A stretch of DNA of 14,108 nt, taken from contig DAIQOP010000088.1 of the NCBI GenBank assembly GCA_036787815.1, positions 1 through 14,108 of the forward strand, in the 5' to 3' direction. Source of the stretch: DATBAK01 sp036787815. GTDB taxonomy: Bacteria; Actinomycetota; Acidimicrobiia; IMCC26256; PALSA-610. A model generated the notes under the pieces. It worked only from the letters and a program-made list of their open reading frames with translations. It did no database searches and was not told the DNA's origin. The position numbers and the translations under genes were made by a program. Position 1 is the stretch's first letter; the number at the start of each line of letters is the position of its first letter. Positions 1 through 5,514 of this stretch are shown piece by piece.

Positions 1-69
1 CCGCGTGCCGCCACATCCGCCCTGTCCGGTCTCGCGAGCGTATGCCGCGCGTTCCCACACACCTCCGTC

Positions 70-85
70 TACCCTCCCGGCCGTG
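70..85 (+). promoter_or_regulatory. -10 element of a probable leaderless promoter for the prepilin peptidase gene
   Basis: TACCCT at 70-75 fits the actinobacterial -10 pattern TAnnnT. It is followed by exactly 7 bases and then the GTG codon at 83. That spacing would put the transcription start on the first base of the start codon, giving a leaderless mRNA, which is common in actinobacteria. No Shine-Dalgarno sequence precedes GTG 83 and no clear -35 box is seen. This is inferred from pattern and spacing only. Confidence 0.45.
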
Positions 86-862
86 ACCGGGTCGATCGCC
101 GCAGTCTGCGCGCTGTTCGGCCTCCTCGTCGGATCGTTCCTCAACGTCGTCATCTGGCGCGTGCCGCGGAAGGAATCGGTCGTCGCCCCGCCGTCGCACT
201 GCCCGGGGTGCGGCACCCACATCGCCCCGCGCGACAACGTGCCGGTGCTGTCGTGGCTCCTGCTACGCGGGCGGTGCCGCCACTGCCGGACGCGCATCTC
301 GGTGCGGTATCCGCTCGTCGAGCTCGCGTGCGGGGTGCTGTTCGCCGTGATCGGCACGCGGTTCGCGCACTCGTGGGCGCTGCCCGCGTACCTCGTCCTC
401 GGTGCCGGGCTCCTCGCGATCTCGCTCATCGACCTCGAGCACTTCATCATCCCGAATCGCATCGTGTACCCGCTCGGGTTCATGGCGGCGCCGTTGCTCG
501 CGTTGGCCGCCGGGCTCGAAGGGCACTGGTGGTGGTTCGCGCGGGCGCTCGTCGGTGCCGTGTGCGCGTTCGCCGCGTTGTTCGCGATCCACGTGGCGTC
601 ACCGGGCGGCATGGGCTTCGGCGACGTCCGGCTCTCGTTCGTGCTCGGCCTCTACCTCGGCTACCTCGGCGCGCTCGACGTCGTGTTCGGGATCTTCCTC
701 GGCTTCGCGTACGGCGCCGTCATCGGCGTCGCGCTCATGGCGTTGCGCCGCCACGGCCGGCGCCAGCACATCCCGTTCGGCCCGTACCTCGCCGCCGGCA
801 CGCTCACCATCGTGCTCGCCGGCGGCCCGATCATCGACTGGTACCGAGGTCTGGGTCGCTAG
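83..862 (+). CDS. pilD: Prepilin peptidase / N-methyltransferase (type IV leader peptidase, A24 family)
   Basis: This is a polytopic membrane enzyme that cleaves the type III signal peptide of prepilins and probably N-methylates the new N-terminus. From GTG 83 it is 259 residues, normal for the family. An N-terminal membrane segment ends in GSFLNVVIWRVP. A cytoplasmic zinc-type loop follows with CPGC (Cys40, Cys43) and CRHC (Cys65, Cys68). The two catalytic aspartates are visible: Asp117 in LIDLEHFIIPN and Asp181 in GMGFGDVRL. Several hydrophobic helices fill the rest. The frame stays open upstream to base 5, but those residues are Pro/Arg-rich, do not resemble the family, and lie upstream of the candidate -10 box, so GTG 83 is preferred. 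It lies just ahead of pilus assembly genes, which fits its role. The function is firm; the start is less so. Confidence 0.93.
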   Translation: MTGSIAAVCALFGLLVGSFLNVVIWRVPRKESVVAPPSHCPGCGTHIAPRDNVPVLSWLLLRGRCRHCRTRISVRYPLVELACGVLFAVIGTRFAHSWALPAYLVLGAGLLAISLIDLEHFIIPNRIVYPLGFMAAPLLALAAGLEGHWWWFARALVGAVCAFAALFAIHVASPGGMGFGDVRLSFVLGLYLGYLGALDVVFGIFLGFAYGAVIGVALMALRRHGRRQHIPFGPYLAAGTLTIVLAGGPIIDWYRGLGR

Positions 863-872
863 ACCCGCTCGC

Positions 873-910
873 GGGCAGTCGCGGTCGCGTCGCGAGCCCG
901 AGATTTCTTT
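873..910 (+). terminator. Candidate intrinsic terminator after the prepilin peptidase gene
   Basis: GGGC (873-876), a two-base bulge and TCGCG (879-883) pair with CGCGA (891-895) and GCCC (896-899). This gives a 9-bp GC-only-to-mostly-GC stem with a 7-base loop. The T-rich run TTTCTTT follows at 904-910, five bases after the stem and interrupted by one C, so it is an imperfect terminator. It sits 11 bases after the stop codon at 862, in the expected position. Confidence 0.45.
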
Positions 911-927
911 GGCGCGGGCGGGCGAGA

Positions 928-961
928 GGGGCTTTGGGGTGGGGGCGTTGAGGGGGAAGGG
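928..961 (+). other. G-quadruplex-forming motif
   Basis: Five G-runs lie on the plus strand: 928-931 (4 G), 936-939 (4 G), 941-945 (5 G), 952-956 (5 G) and 959-961 (3 G). The loops are 4, 1, 6 and 2 bases. The first four runs satisfy the stricter four-tetrad quadruplex rule, not just the common three-tetrad rule. It lies between the terminator candidate and the promoters of the pilus operon. A role in termination or in local DNA structure at the promoter is inference. Confidence 0.6.
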
Positions 962-964
962 AAC

Positions 965-976
965 CACAAGGTTGTG
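965..976. repeat. Short inverted repeat (CACAA-GG-TTGTG)
   Basis: Two 5-bp arms (965-969 and 972-976) flank a 2-base spacer, 13 bases upstream of the sigma-28-like promoter candidate. The size and position are compatible with half of an operator, but arms this short can arise by chance. No regulator is assigned. Confidence 0.25.
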
Positions 977-988
977 ATTCGCGCGCCG

Positions 989-1016
989 TAAAGGTGGGGC
1001 GGAGGTTGACCGATGT
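989..1016 (+). promoter_or_regulatory. Sigma-28 / WhiG-FliA-like promoter candidate for the pilus operon
   Basis: TAAA at 989-992 and ACCGATGT at 1009-1016 are separated by 16 bases. The known sigma-28 (FliA, SigD, WhiG) consensus is TAAA, about 15-16 bases, then GCCGATAA. The match covers the whole -35 core, the CCGAT core and the spacing; the mismatches are the leading G and the trailing AA. Transcription would start near 1022-1025, leaving a leader of about 65-70 bases before GTG 1091. A motility/development sigma factor driving pilus genes is biologically sensible but unproven here. Confidence 0.45.
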
Positions 1017-1027
1017 CTCAAGTTGAG
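1017..1027. repeat. Palindrome CTCAA-G-TTGAG at the predicted transcription start
   Basis: Perfect 5-bp arms (1017-1021 and 1023-1027) flank one central base. The palindrome directly follows the sigma-28-like -10 element, so it would cover the start of transcription, a usual place for a repressor site. The arms are embedded in similar flanks: GAGGTT occurs at 1002-1007 and again at 1025-1030, and TTGAC at 1006-1010 and 1035-1039. The small HTH protein encoded next is one possible binder; this is speculation. Confidence 0.35.
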
Positions 1028-1034
1028 GTTCTGA

Positions 1035-1064
1035 TTGACGATTGTTGTTTGTGATGCTTACTGT
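1035..1064 (+). promoter_or_regulatory. Sigma-70-type promoter candidate for the pilus operon
   Basis: TTGACG at 1035-1040 (5 of 6 to the -35 consensus) and TACTGT at 1059-1064 (fits TAnnnT) are 18 bases apart. Transcription would start near 1071, about 20 bases ahead of GTG 1091, leaving room for the GAGGG ribosome-binding sequence at 1082-1086. The 1020-1080 stretch is clearly more AT-rich than the surrounding genes, which also suggests promoter DNA. It could act with, or instead of, the upstream sigma-28-like site. Confidence 0.4.
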
Positions 1065-1090
1065 GACTGTCGTGAACAAGCGAGGGCTAC

Positions 1091-1294
1091 GTGGCTGGTG
1101 AGCATCGCCTCCTGACCGTTCGGGAGGTGGCCGACACCATGCGCGTCTCGAACATGACCGTGTACCGGCTCATCCGCGCGGGCGAGCTGCCGGCGATCCG
1201 CGTCGGGAAGCACTTCCGGATCCGCGAGCACGAGCTGAACGAGTACCTCGAGTCGCAGACCGTCCGGGGAGGTGACTCATGGCCCGCGGCGTGA
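1091..1294 (+). CDS. Small excisionase-family (MerR-like) helix-turn-helix DNA-binding protein
   Basis: The 67-residue protein is almost entirely one winged HTH of the excisionase/HTH_17 type. LLTVREVADTMRVSNMTVYR (residues 7-26) is the helix-turn-helix, RLIRAGELPAIRVGKHFRI the wing, and a final helix ends in NEYLE. No second domain is present, as in BldC-sized regulators. GTG 1091 has GAGGG four bases upstream. The gene is first in the pilus operon, and its last 16 bases overlap the start of the PilM-PilN gene in another frame, so the two are co-translated. A role as a local regulator of the pilus operon is inferred from position. Despite the family name, no integrase or phage gene is nearby, so true excisionase function is unlikely. 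The DNA target is unknown. Confidence 0.85.
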   Translation: MAGEHRLLTVREVADTMRVSNMTVYRLIRAGELPAIRVGKHFRIREHELNEYLESQTVRGGDSWPAA

Positions 1295-3021
1295 TCGGAC
1301 TCGACGTCGGGACCAACGCGGTCACCGTCGCCGAGGTCGTCCCCGGTACCCCGCCACGCCTCGTCGCGTTCGGACAGGTCGCGCTCGCACGCGACGTCAT
1401 GCGCGAAGGCGAGATCGTCGACGCCGACGCGGTCACCGCCGCGATCGCGCGGTTGCGCAACGAGCTCGGCCTGCGCCGCGCGCGGGTGCGCGTCGGGGTC
1501 GCGAGCCCGAGGCTGATCGTCCGCCAGATCGAGATGCCGGTGATGACGCGCGAGGAGCTCGCCGGCGCGCTGCGCTTCCAGGCGCAGGAGCTCATCCCCA
1601 TCCCGCTCGACGAAGCGGTCATCGACTTCGCGATCCTCGGCACCGTCGAGACAACGCCCGGCGAATCGGTGATGCAGGTTCTGCTCGCCGCCGCGCACTC
1701 GGCGACCGTCACCCGGCTCGTCGACGCCGTCGAAGGCGCCGGACTCGGAGTGGAGTCCGTCGACCTCGTTCCGCTCGCCCTCATCCGCAGCCTCGGCCAC
1801 TCGGTCAGCGACAACGGGCAAGGCGCCGAGGGCATCGTCTCGTTCGGCGGTGGCGTCACCTGTGTCGTCGTGCACGAGAACGGGATCCCGCGCTTCGTGC
1901 GTGTGCTCGGCAGCGGTGGCCGTGAGCTCACCGACGCCGTCGCCGCCGGGCTCGAGCTGCCGTTCGAGACCGCCGAATCGGTCAAGCGTCAGGTCGGCAA
2001 CATCGCCGACGACGTCGTTGCCCGCGCCCGCACCTCGCTCGAGCGGCCGCTCGCTTCGATGCTCGACGAGGTCCGCTCGTCGCTCGACTACTACCGCAAC
2101 CAGCCCGGCGCGGCGCGCCTGCTGCGGGTCGTCACGACCGGGGGCGGTACGTTGCTGCCCGGCATCGTCGACCGCCTCTCCGCGTTGGTCGGTCTTCCGG
2201 TCCAGATGGCCGAGCCGCGCTCGATGCTCACGGTGGGCGACATCGGCTTCGACGACGCCGAGCTGCCCCGACTCGACCCGTACCTCCCGGCCGCCGTCGG
2301 TCTCGCGCTTCCGCCCGGGCCGGCCGGCGTTGCCATCGATCTGCTCCCACGCGCGTCGCACGCACCGAGCACGAAGACGCGCGTCCTGGCCGCGAGCGGC
2401 GCGGCCGCGGCGGCGCTGATCCTGTTGCTCGCGGTACCGACCATCGCGCGCCAACACTCGATCTCCCACGAGCACAAGGTGCTCGCCGCGCAGGACCAGC
2501 AGAACCTCAACCTGCAGACGCAGATCGGCCAACTCGCCGACGCGCAGGCCAAGCAGGAGCAGCTCGACGCCCTCCGCGGCCAGATCACCGGTCTGGTCGG
2601 CACCGACGTCTCGTGGAGTCGCATGCTCCAGGACATCGCGCGCACGATCCCGAACGACGTGTGGCTCACCGCCTTCCAGGGCTCGGTGACCGCGCCGGTC
2701 ATCCTCCAGCAGGCACCGCCGACCACGGTTCCCGGCGCGCCGACCACCACCGCTTCGGCGACACCCACCACCGTGGCGGCGCCGACCGCGGCCGAGCTCA
2801 CCGGCACCGTGAACTTCACCGCCGTCGGGCTCGACTACCCGTCGGTCGCGGCCTGGCTGAAGATGATCGCCCAGCTGCCGTCCCTGAGCGACCTCTGGGT
2901 CCCGAACGTCACGCAGGCCACGCTCGGATCGCGCGACATCGTCAACTTCACGTCGACCGCGACGCTCACGCCCAAGGCTCGATCGAACCGGCTCGAGCGC
3001 TACCAGGGAACCGCGCAATGA
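1279..3021 (+). CDS. PilM-PilN fusion, type IV pilus inner-membrane assembly protein
   Basis: This 580-residue protein joins two pilus alignment-complex subunits that are usually separate. Residues 1 to about 345 are the actin-like cytoplasmic PilM ATPase: the phosphate-1 motif IGLDVGT (6-12), the phosphate-2 region around FGGG (189-192) and the adenosine motif TTGGGTLLPG (286-295). PilN begins with IDLLP (353-357), the counterpart of the INLLP peptide that docks into the PilM groove in Thermus. It continues with one membrane helix (about 369-390), a Gln-rich coiled coil (about 395-435) and an extracytoplasmic domain. That domain is interrupted by a Pro/Thr/Ala-rich stretch (about 474-508). 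ATG 1279 has an excellent ribosome-binding site, GGGGAGG at 1266-1272, 6 bases upstream. Its stop overlaps the pilO start as ATGA. The subunit identities are firm; the functional effect of fusion is inference. Confidence 0.9.
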   Translation: MARGVIGLDVGTNAVTVAEVVPGTPPRLVAFGQVALARDVMREGEIVDADAVTAAIARLRNELGLRRARVRVGVASPRLIVRQIEMPVMTREELAGALRFQAQELIPIPLDEAVIDFAILGTVETTPGESVMQVLLAAAHSATVTRLVDAVEGAGLGVESVDLVPLALIRSLGHSVSDNGQGAEGIVSFGGGVTCVVVHENGIPRFVRVLGSGGRELTDAVAAGLELPFETAESVKRQVGNIADDVVARARTSLERPLASMLDEVRSSLDYYRNQPGAARLLRVVTTGGGTLLPGIVDRLSALVGLPVQMAEPRSMLTVGDIGFDDAELPRLDPYLPAAVGLALPPGPAGVAIDLLPRASHAPSTKTRVLAASGAAAAALILLLAVPTIARQHSISHEHKVLAAQDQQNLNLQTQIGQLADAQAKQEQLDALRGQITGLVGTDVSWSRMLQDIARTIPNDVWLTAFQGSVTAPVILQQAPPTTVPGAPTTTASATPTTVAAPTAAELTGTVNFTAVGLDYPSVAAWLKMIAQLPSLSDLWVPNVTQATLGSRDIVNFTSTATLTPKARSNRLERYQGTAQ

Positions 3022-3692
3022 AGTCCCGCGGTGTCGTCGTCGGCGTGCTGCTCGGCATCGTCGTGCTGCTCGTCTGGAACCTGCTGATCTTCTCGCCGAA
3101 GGGCCGCGACCTCTCGAAGGCGAAGAAGGCAACCCGGGCCTCGCAGCAGATCGAGAGCAACCTGCGCGCCCAACTGACCCGGCTCGTCGACATCAGCCAC
3201 AACGGTCCCGAGATCGCGGCCGAACTCGACAAGCTCAGCGCCGCGGTTCCGGCCGCCCCCGACCTCGACGGATTCATCCTCTCGGCGAACCAGATCGCGG
3301 TGCAGTCGGGCATCGACTGGCTGTCGGTGTCGCCGGGCGCGGTGCAGGCCGGCACGACGGGCCCGTCGGTCATCCCGCTCAGCATCCAGATCAAGGGTGG
3401 CTTCTTCCAGGTGCTCGACTATCTCAACCGGCTCGAGGCCATGGGTCGACTCGTGGTCGTCGACGGCATCAACGTGACCTCGGCCGCGGAAGCGGGCTCG
3501 GCGTCGGCCGCACCGACCGGTCCGCCCACGCTCGCGGTGACCCTCACGGCCCGCATGTTCACGCGGGCCGAACCGGCCACCCCGGGCGGGAGCTCTCCGA
3601 CGCCCGGCGCGACGGGTGGAACGTCGAGCCCGGCACCGCCCGCGAGCGGGAGCTCGAGCGGCGAGACCTCGACGACCGCGCAGGTGAACTGA
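3018..3692 (+). CDS. pilO: PilO-like type IV pilus assembly protein
   Basis: The 224-residue protein has the PilO plan: a very short cytoplasmic tail, one membrane helix (about 6-26), a helical/coiled-coil stretch (about 34-75) and a ferredoxin-like extracytoplasmic domain. The segment IQIKGGFFQVLDYLNRLEAM is typical of PilO and GspM-like domains. PilO normally heterodimerises with PilN, here the C-terminal half of the preceding fusion. The last 38 or so residues form a Ser/Gly/Pro/Thr-rich tail not usual in proteobacterial PilO. It starts at ATG 3018, overlapping the stop of the fusion gene by four bases, and ends overlapping the next ATG by one base (TGATG). The same frame runs open upstream inside the pilMN gene but is a shadow there. 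Confidence 0.88.
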   Translation: MKSRGVVVGVLLGIVVLLVWNLLIFSPKGRDLSKAKKATRASQQIESNLRAQLTRLVDISHNGPEIAAELDKLSAAVPAAPDLDGFILSANQIAVQSGIDWLSVSPGAVQAGTTGPSVIPLSIQIKGGFFQVLDYLNRLEAMGRLVVVDGINVTSAAEAGSASAAPTGPPTLAVTLTARMFTRAEPATPGGSSPTPGATGGTSSPAPPASGSSSGETSTTAQVN

Positions 3693-4318
3693 TGAACACG
3701 GGTGAACGGCGCCGGCTGATCGTGCTGATCGGAGTCGCGGGCTTCCTCGTCGTGGTCCTGTTGGCCAAGTTCGTGCTCTTCAGCGGCGGCGGCGGTTCGC
3801 ACGCGACGGCGACGACGTTGTTCGGGTCGTCGTCGACGGGTGGCGGACTGACGACCACCTCGACGACGCCGTCGTCGCGCTCGACGAGCCCGCCCGCGAC
3901 CTTCGACGTGTTCGCGACCAAGAATCCCTTCGAGCCGGTCGTCATCGTGACCCCGACGACCAGCGGCACCGGCTCGACGGCGCCCACCACGCCCACCACG
4001 CCCACCACGCCCACCACGCCCACCACCGGCGGGACCGGCGGGACCGGCGGGACCGGCACCGGTCAGACGACCACCTCCACCGCCGCTCCGAGCAACGAAC
4101 CGTCCGCGGGCACGTCGGTCGCGCTCCTCGACGTCTTCAAGCAGGGTGACGGCACCCCGATGGCCAAGGTGCAGGTGGGTTCGACCGTCTACACCGTCGG
4201 CGTCGGCTCGGCGTTCGCCACGAGCTACCGCGTCGTGAGCCTGAGCGCGCCGTGCGGCCAGTTCCTGTTCGGCGACGCGCCGTTCCGCCTCTGCGAGGGC
4301 GAAGAGGTCATCAAGTAG
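3692..4318 (+). CDS. Membrane-anchored PilP/GspC-like protein with Thr/Pro/Gly repeats (probable pilus accessory)
   Basis: The 208-residue protein has a short Arg-rich cytoplasmic end and one membrane helix (about 9-30). A long Thr/Ser/Gly/Pro linker (about 31-135) follows, interrupted by a short ordered segment FDVFATKNPFEPV. A compact C-terminal domain (about 142-208) completes it. The C-terminal pattern, VALLDVFKQGDGTPMAKVQV then a Val-rich beta region, resembles the beta-sandwich of PilP and the GspC homology region. This is a visual judgement, not a confirmed match. Cys188 and Cys201 could form a disulfide outside the cell. It is coupled to pilO by a 1-base overlap, so a role in the same pilus complex is likely. 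In diderms PilP links PilNO to the PilQ secretin; none is seen here. An alternative is a lineage-specific pilus protein unrelated to PilP. Confidence 0.65.
   Translation: MNTGERRRLIVLIGVAGFLVVVLLAKFVLFSGGGGSHATATTLFGSSSTGGGLTTTSTTPSSRSTSPPATFDVFATKNPFEPVVIVTPTTSGTGSTAPTTPTTPTTPTTPTTGGTGGTGGTGTGQTTTSTAAPSNEPSAGTSVALLDVFKQGDGTPMAKVQVGSTVYTVGVGSAFATSYRVVSLSAPCGQFLFGDAPFRLCEGEEVIK
3982..4026 (+). repeat. Five perfect 9-bp tandem repeats (GCCCACCAC)
   Basis: Five head-to-tail identical 9-base units encode Thr-Thr-Pro triplets in the linker of the PilP-like protein. The unit is a multiple of three, so copy-number change would alter linker length without breaking the frame. Confidence 0.95.
4025..4051 (+). 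repeat. Three perfect 9-bp tandem repeats (ACCGGCGGG)
   Basis: Three identical 9-base units, then a partial copy (ACCGGCACC at 4052-4060), encode Thr-Gly-Gly triplets. They abut and overlap the preceding GCCCACCAC array by two bases, making a two-part coding minisatellite. Confidence 0.95.
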
Positions 4319-4356
4319 GCTCGTTCCCGCCAGCGTTCGCCGAAAAAAGGGACGTC

Positions 4357-5514
4357 GTGCTGCGTTTTCTGACCGCGGGCGAGTCCCACGGCCCGGCCCT
4401 GGTGGTCATCGTCGAGGGGCTGCCCGCGGGTCTCCCCATCCTGATCGACGATGTCGCGTCCGAGCTCGCCCGGCGGCGGCTCGGCTACGGGCGCGGCCCG
4501 CGCATGCGGTTCGAGGCCGACGCGATCGAGTTCCTCGGCGGCGTCCGCCACGGCCGCACGCTCGGCTCGCCGGTCGCGATCCTGATCCACAACTCCGAGT
4601 GGGCCACCGGGAAGTGGAACGACGAGATGTCGTCGGCACCGGGGGCCACGGCCAACCCGTTGACCCAACCCCGACCGGGCCACGCCGACCTCGCGGGCAT
4701 GCAGAAGTACGGCCTGCGCGACGCGCGCGACGTGCTCGAACGGGCGAGCGCGCGCGAGACCGCGGCGCGCGTCGCCGCCGGCGCGCTCGCGAAGGTGCTC
4801 CTCGCACAGGTCGGTGTCGACGTGATCTCGCACGTGGTCGAGCTCGGCGGGGTGCACGTCGGCCACGATCTGCGCCCGAAGCCCGGCGACCTCGAACAGG
4901 TCGACGCGTCGCAGGTCCGCTGCTTCGATCCTTCCGCCGAGCCGGCGATGATCGACGCGATCAAGGCCGCGGCGCGCGACGGCGACTCGCTCGGCGGTGT
5001 GGTGGAGGTCCTCGGTTACGGACTTCCCCCGGGCCTCGGTTCGCACGTGCACTGGGATCTCCGCATCGACGGCCTGATCGCCGGTGCGCTCATGAGCATC
5101 CAGGCGATGAAGGCGGTGGAGATCGGCGACGGCTTCGACGTGGCACAGCGGCGCGGCAGCGACGCGCACGACGCGATCTCGTGGCGTGAGGGCGAGGGGT
5201 ACCAGCGTGAGTCGAGCCACGCCGGCGGCATCGAAGGCGGCATGACCACCGGCGACCTTCTGGTCGCGCGCGTCGCGATGAAACCGCTCGCGACGTTGAA
5301 CCGGCCGGTGCTGAAGACGGTCGACACCGAGACGAAGGAGGAGACGGTCTCCTTCAAGGAACGCACGGATGTCACGGCTGTGCCCGCGGCCGGCGTGGTC
5401 GCCGAGACGATGGTTGCCCTCGTGCTCGCCTCGGAGACGCTCCGGAAGTTCGGCGGCGACTCGCTGGGCGAGCTGCTTGCCAACCACGCGCACTACCTCG
5501 CCGGCCTGACGTGA
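4357..5514 (+). CDS. aroC: Chorismate synthase
   Basis: This enzyme converts 5-enolpyruvylshikimate-3-phosphate to chorismate, the last shikimate-pathway step, using reduced FMN in the cytosol. The 385-residue length is typical. Conserved blocks are LTAGESHGPAL (residues 5-15, with the catalytic-region His11), RRLGYGRGPRMRFEAD, RPGHADLAGMQKYGLRDARD, ERASARETAARVA, the SIQAMKAVEIGDGF block, SHAGGIEGGMTTG and, near the C-terminus, ERTDVTAVPAAGVVAE. GTG 4357 is chosen because the family begins at this point (MLRFLTAGESHG) and AAGGG lies about 6 bases upstream. An open frame runs on to 4252 but enters the pilus gene and is Arg/Pro-rich. Only 38 bases separate it from the PilP-like gene, with no hairpin between, so read-through from the pilus operon is likely. 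Confidence 0.97.
   Translation: MLRFLTAGESHGPALVVIVEGLPAGLPILIDDVASELARRRLGYGRGPRMRFEADAIEFLGGVRHGRTLGSPVAILIHNSEWATGKWNDEMSSAPGATANPLTQPRPGHADLAGMQKYGLRDARDVLERASARETAARVAAGALAKVLLAQVGVDVISHVVELGGVHVGHDLRPKPGDLEQVDASQVRCFDPSAEPAMIDAIKAAARDGDSLGGVVEVLGYGLPPGLGSHVHWDLRIDGLIAGALMSIQAMKAVEIGDGFDVAQRRGSDAHDAISWREGEGYQRESSHAGGIEGGMTTGDLLVARVAMKPLATLNRPVLKTVDTETKEETVSFKERTDVTAVPAAGVVAETMVALVLASETLRKFGGDSLGELLANHAHYLAGLT

Noticed and set aside
208..977. Two plus-strand open frames overlapping the prepilin peptidase
   Set aside because: They are Arg-rich or Ser-rich out-of-phase readings of a clear membrane peptidase gene.
863..1090. Riboswitch or small RNA in the intergenic region
   Set aside because: No known riboswitch core could be recognised; the visible structure is better explained by a terminator, G-runs and promoter elements.
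1091..1294. Prophage excisionase marking an integrated element
   Set aside because: No integrase, attachment-site repeat, tRNA or phage gene is present, and the gene is embedded in a chromosomal pilus operon.
1087..3132. Minus-strand open frame of about 680 codons opposite pilMN
   Set aside because: Its composition is Arg/Asp/Gly-rich with no family resemblance, and it mirrors the codon phase of a clearly recognisable plus-strand gene. It is a GC-driven shadow.
3982..4060. CRISPR-like repeat array
   Set aside because: The units are only 9 bases, have no spacers and keep the reading frame of a protein linker.
4316..4321. TAGGCT as a -10 box for aroC
   Set aside because: It fits TAnnnT but overlaps the previous stop codon, has no -35 partner, and a match by chance in this gap is likely.
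4252..4356. N-terminal extension of chorismate synthase
   Set aside because: The extra 35 residues lie inside the PilP-like gene, are Arg/Pro-rich, and the family starts at the GTG at 4357.
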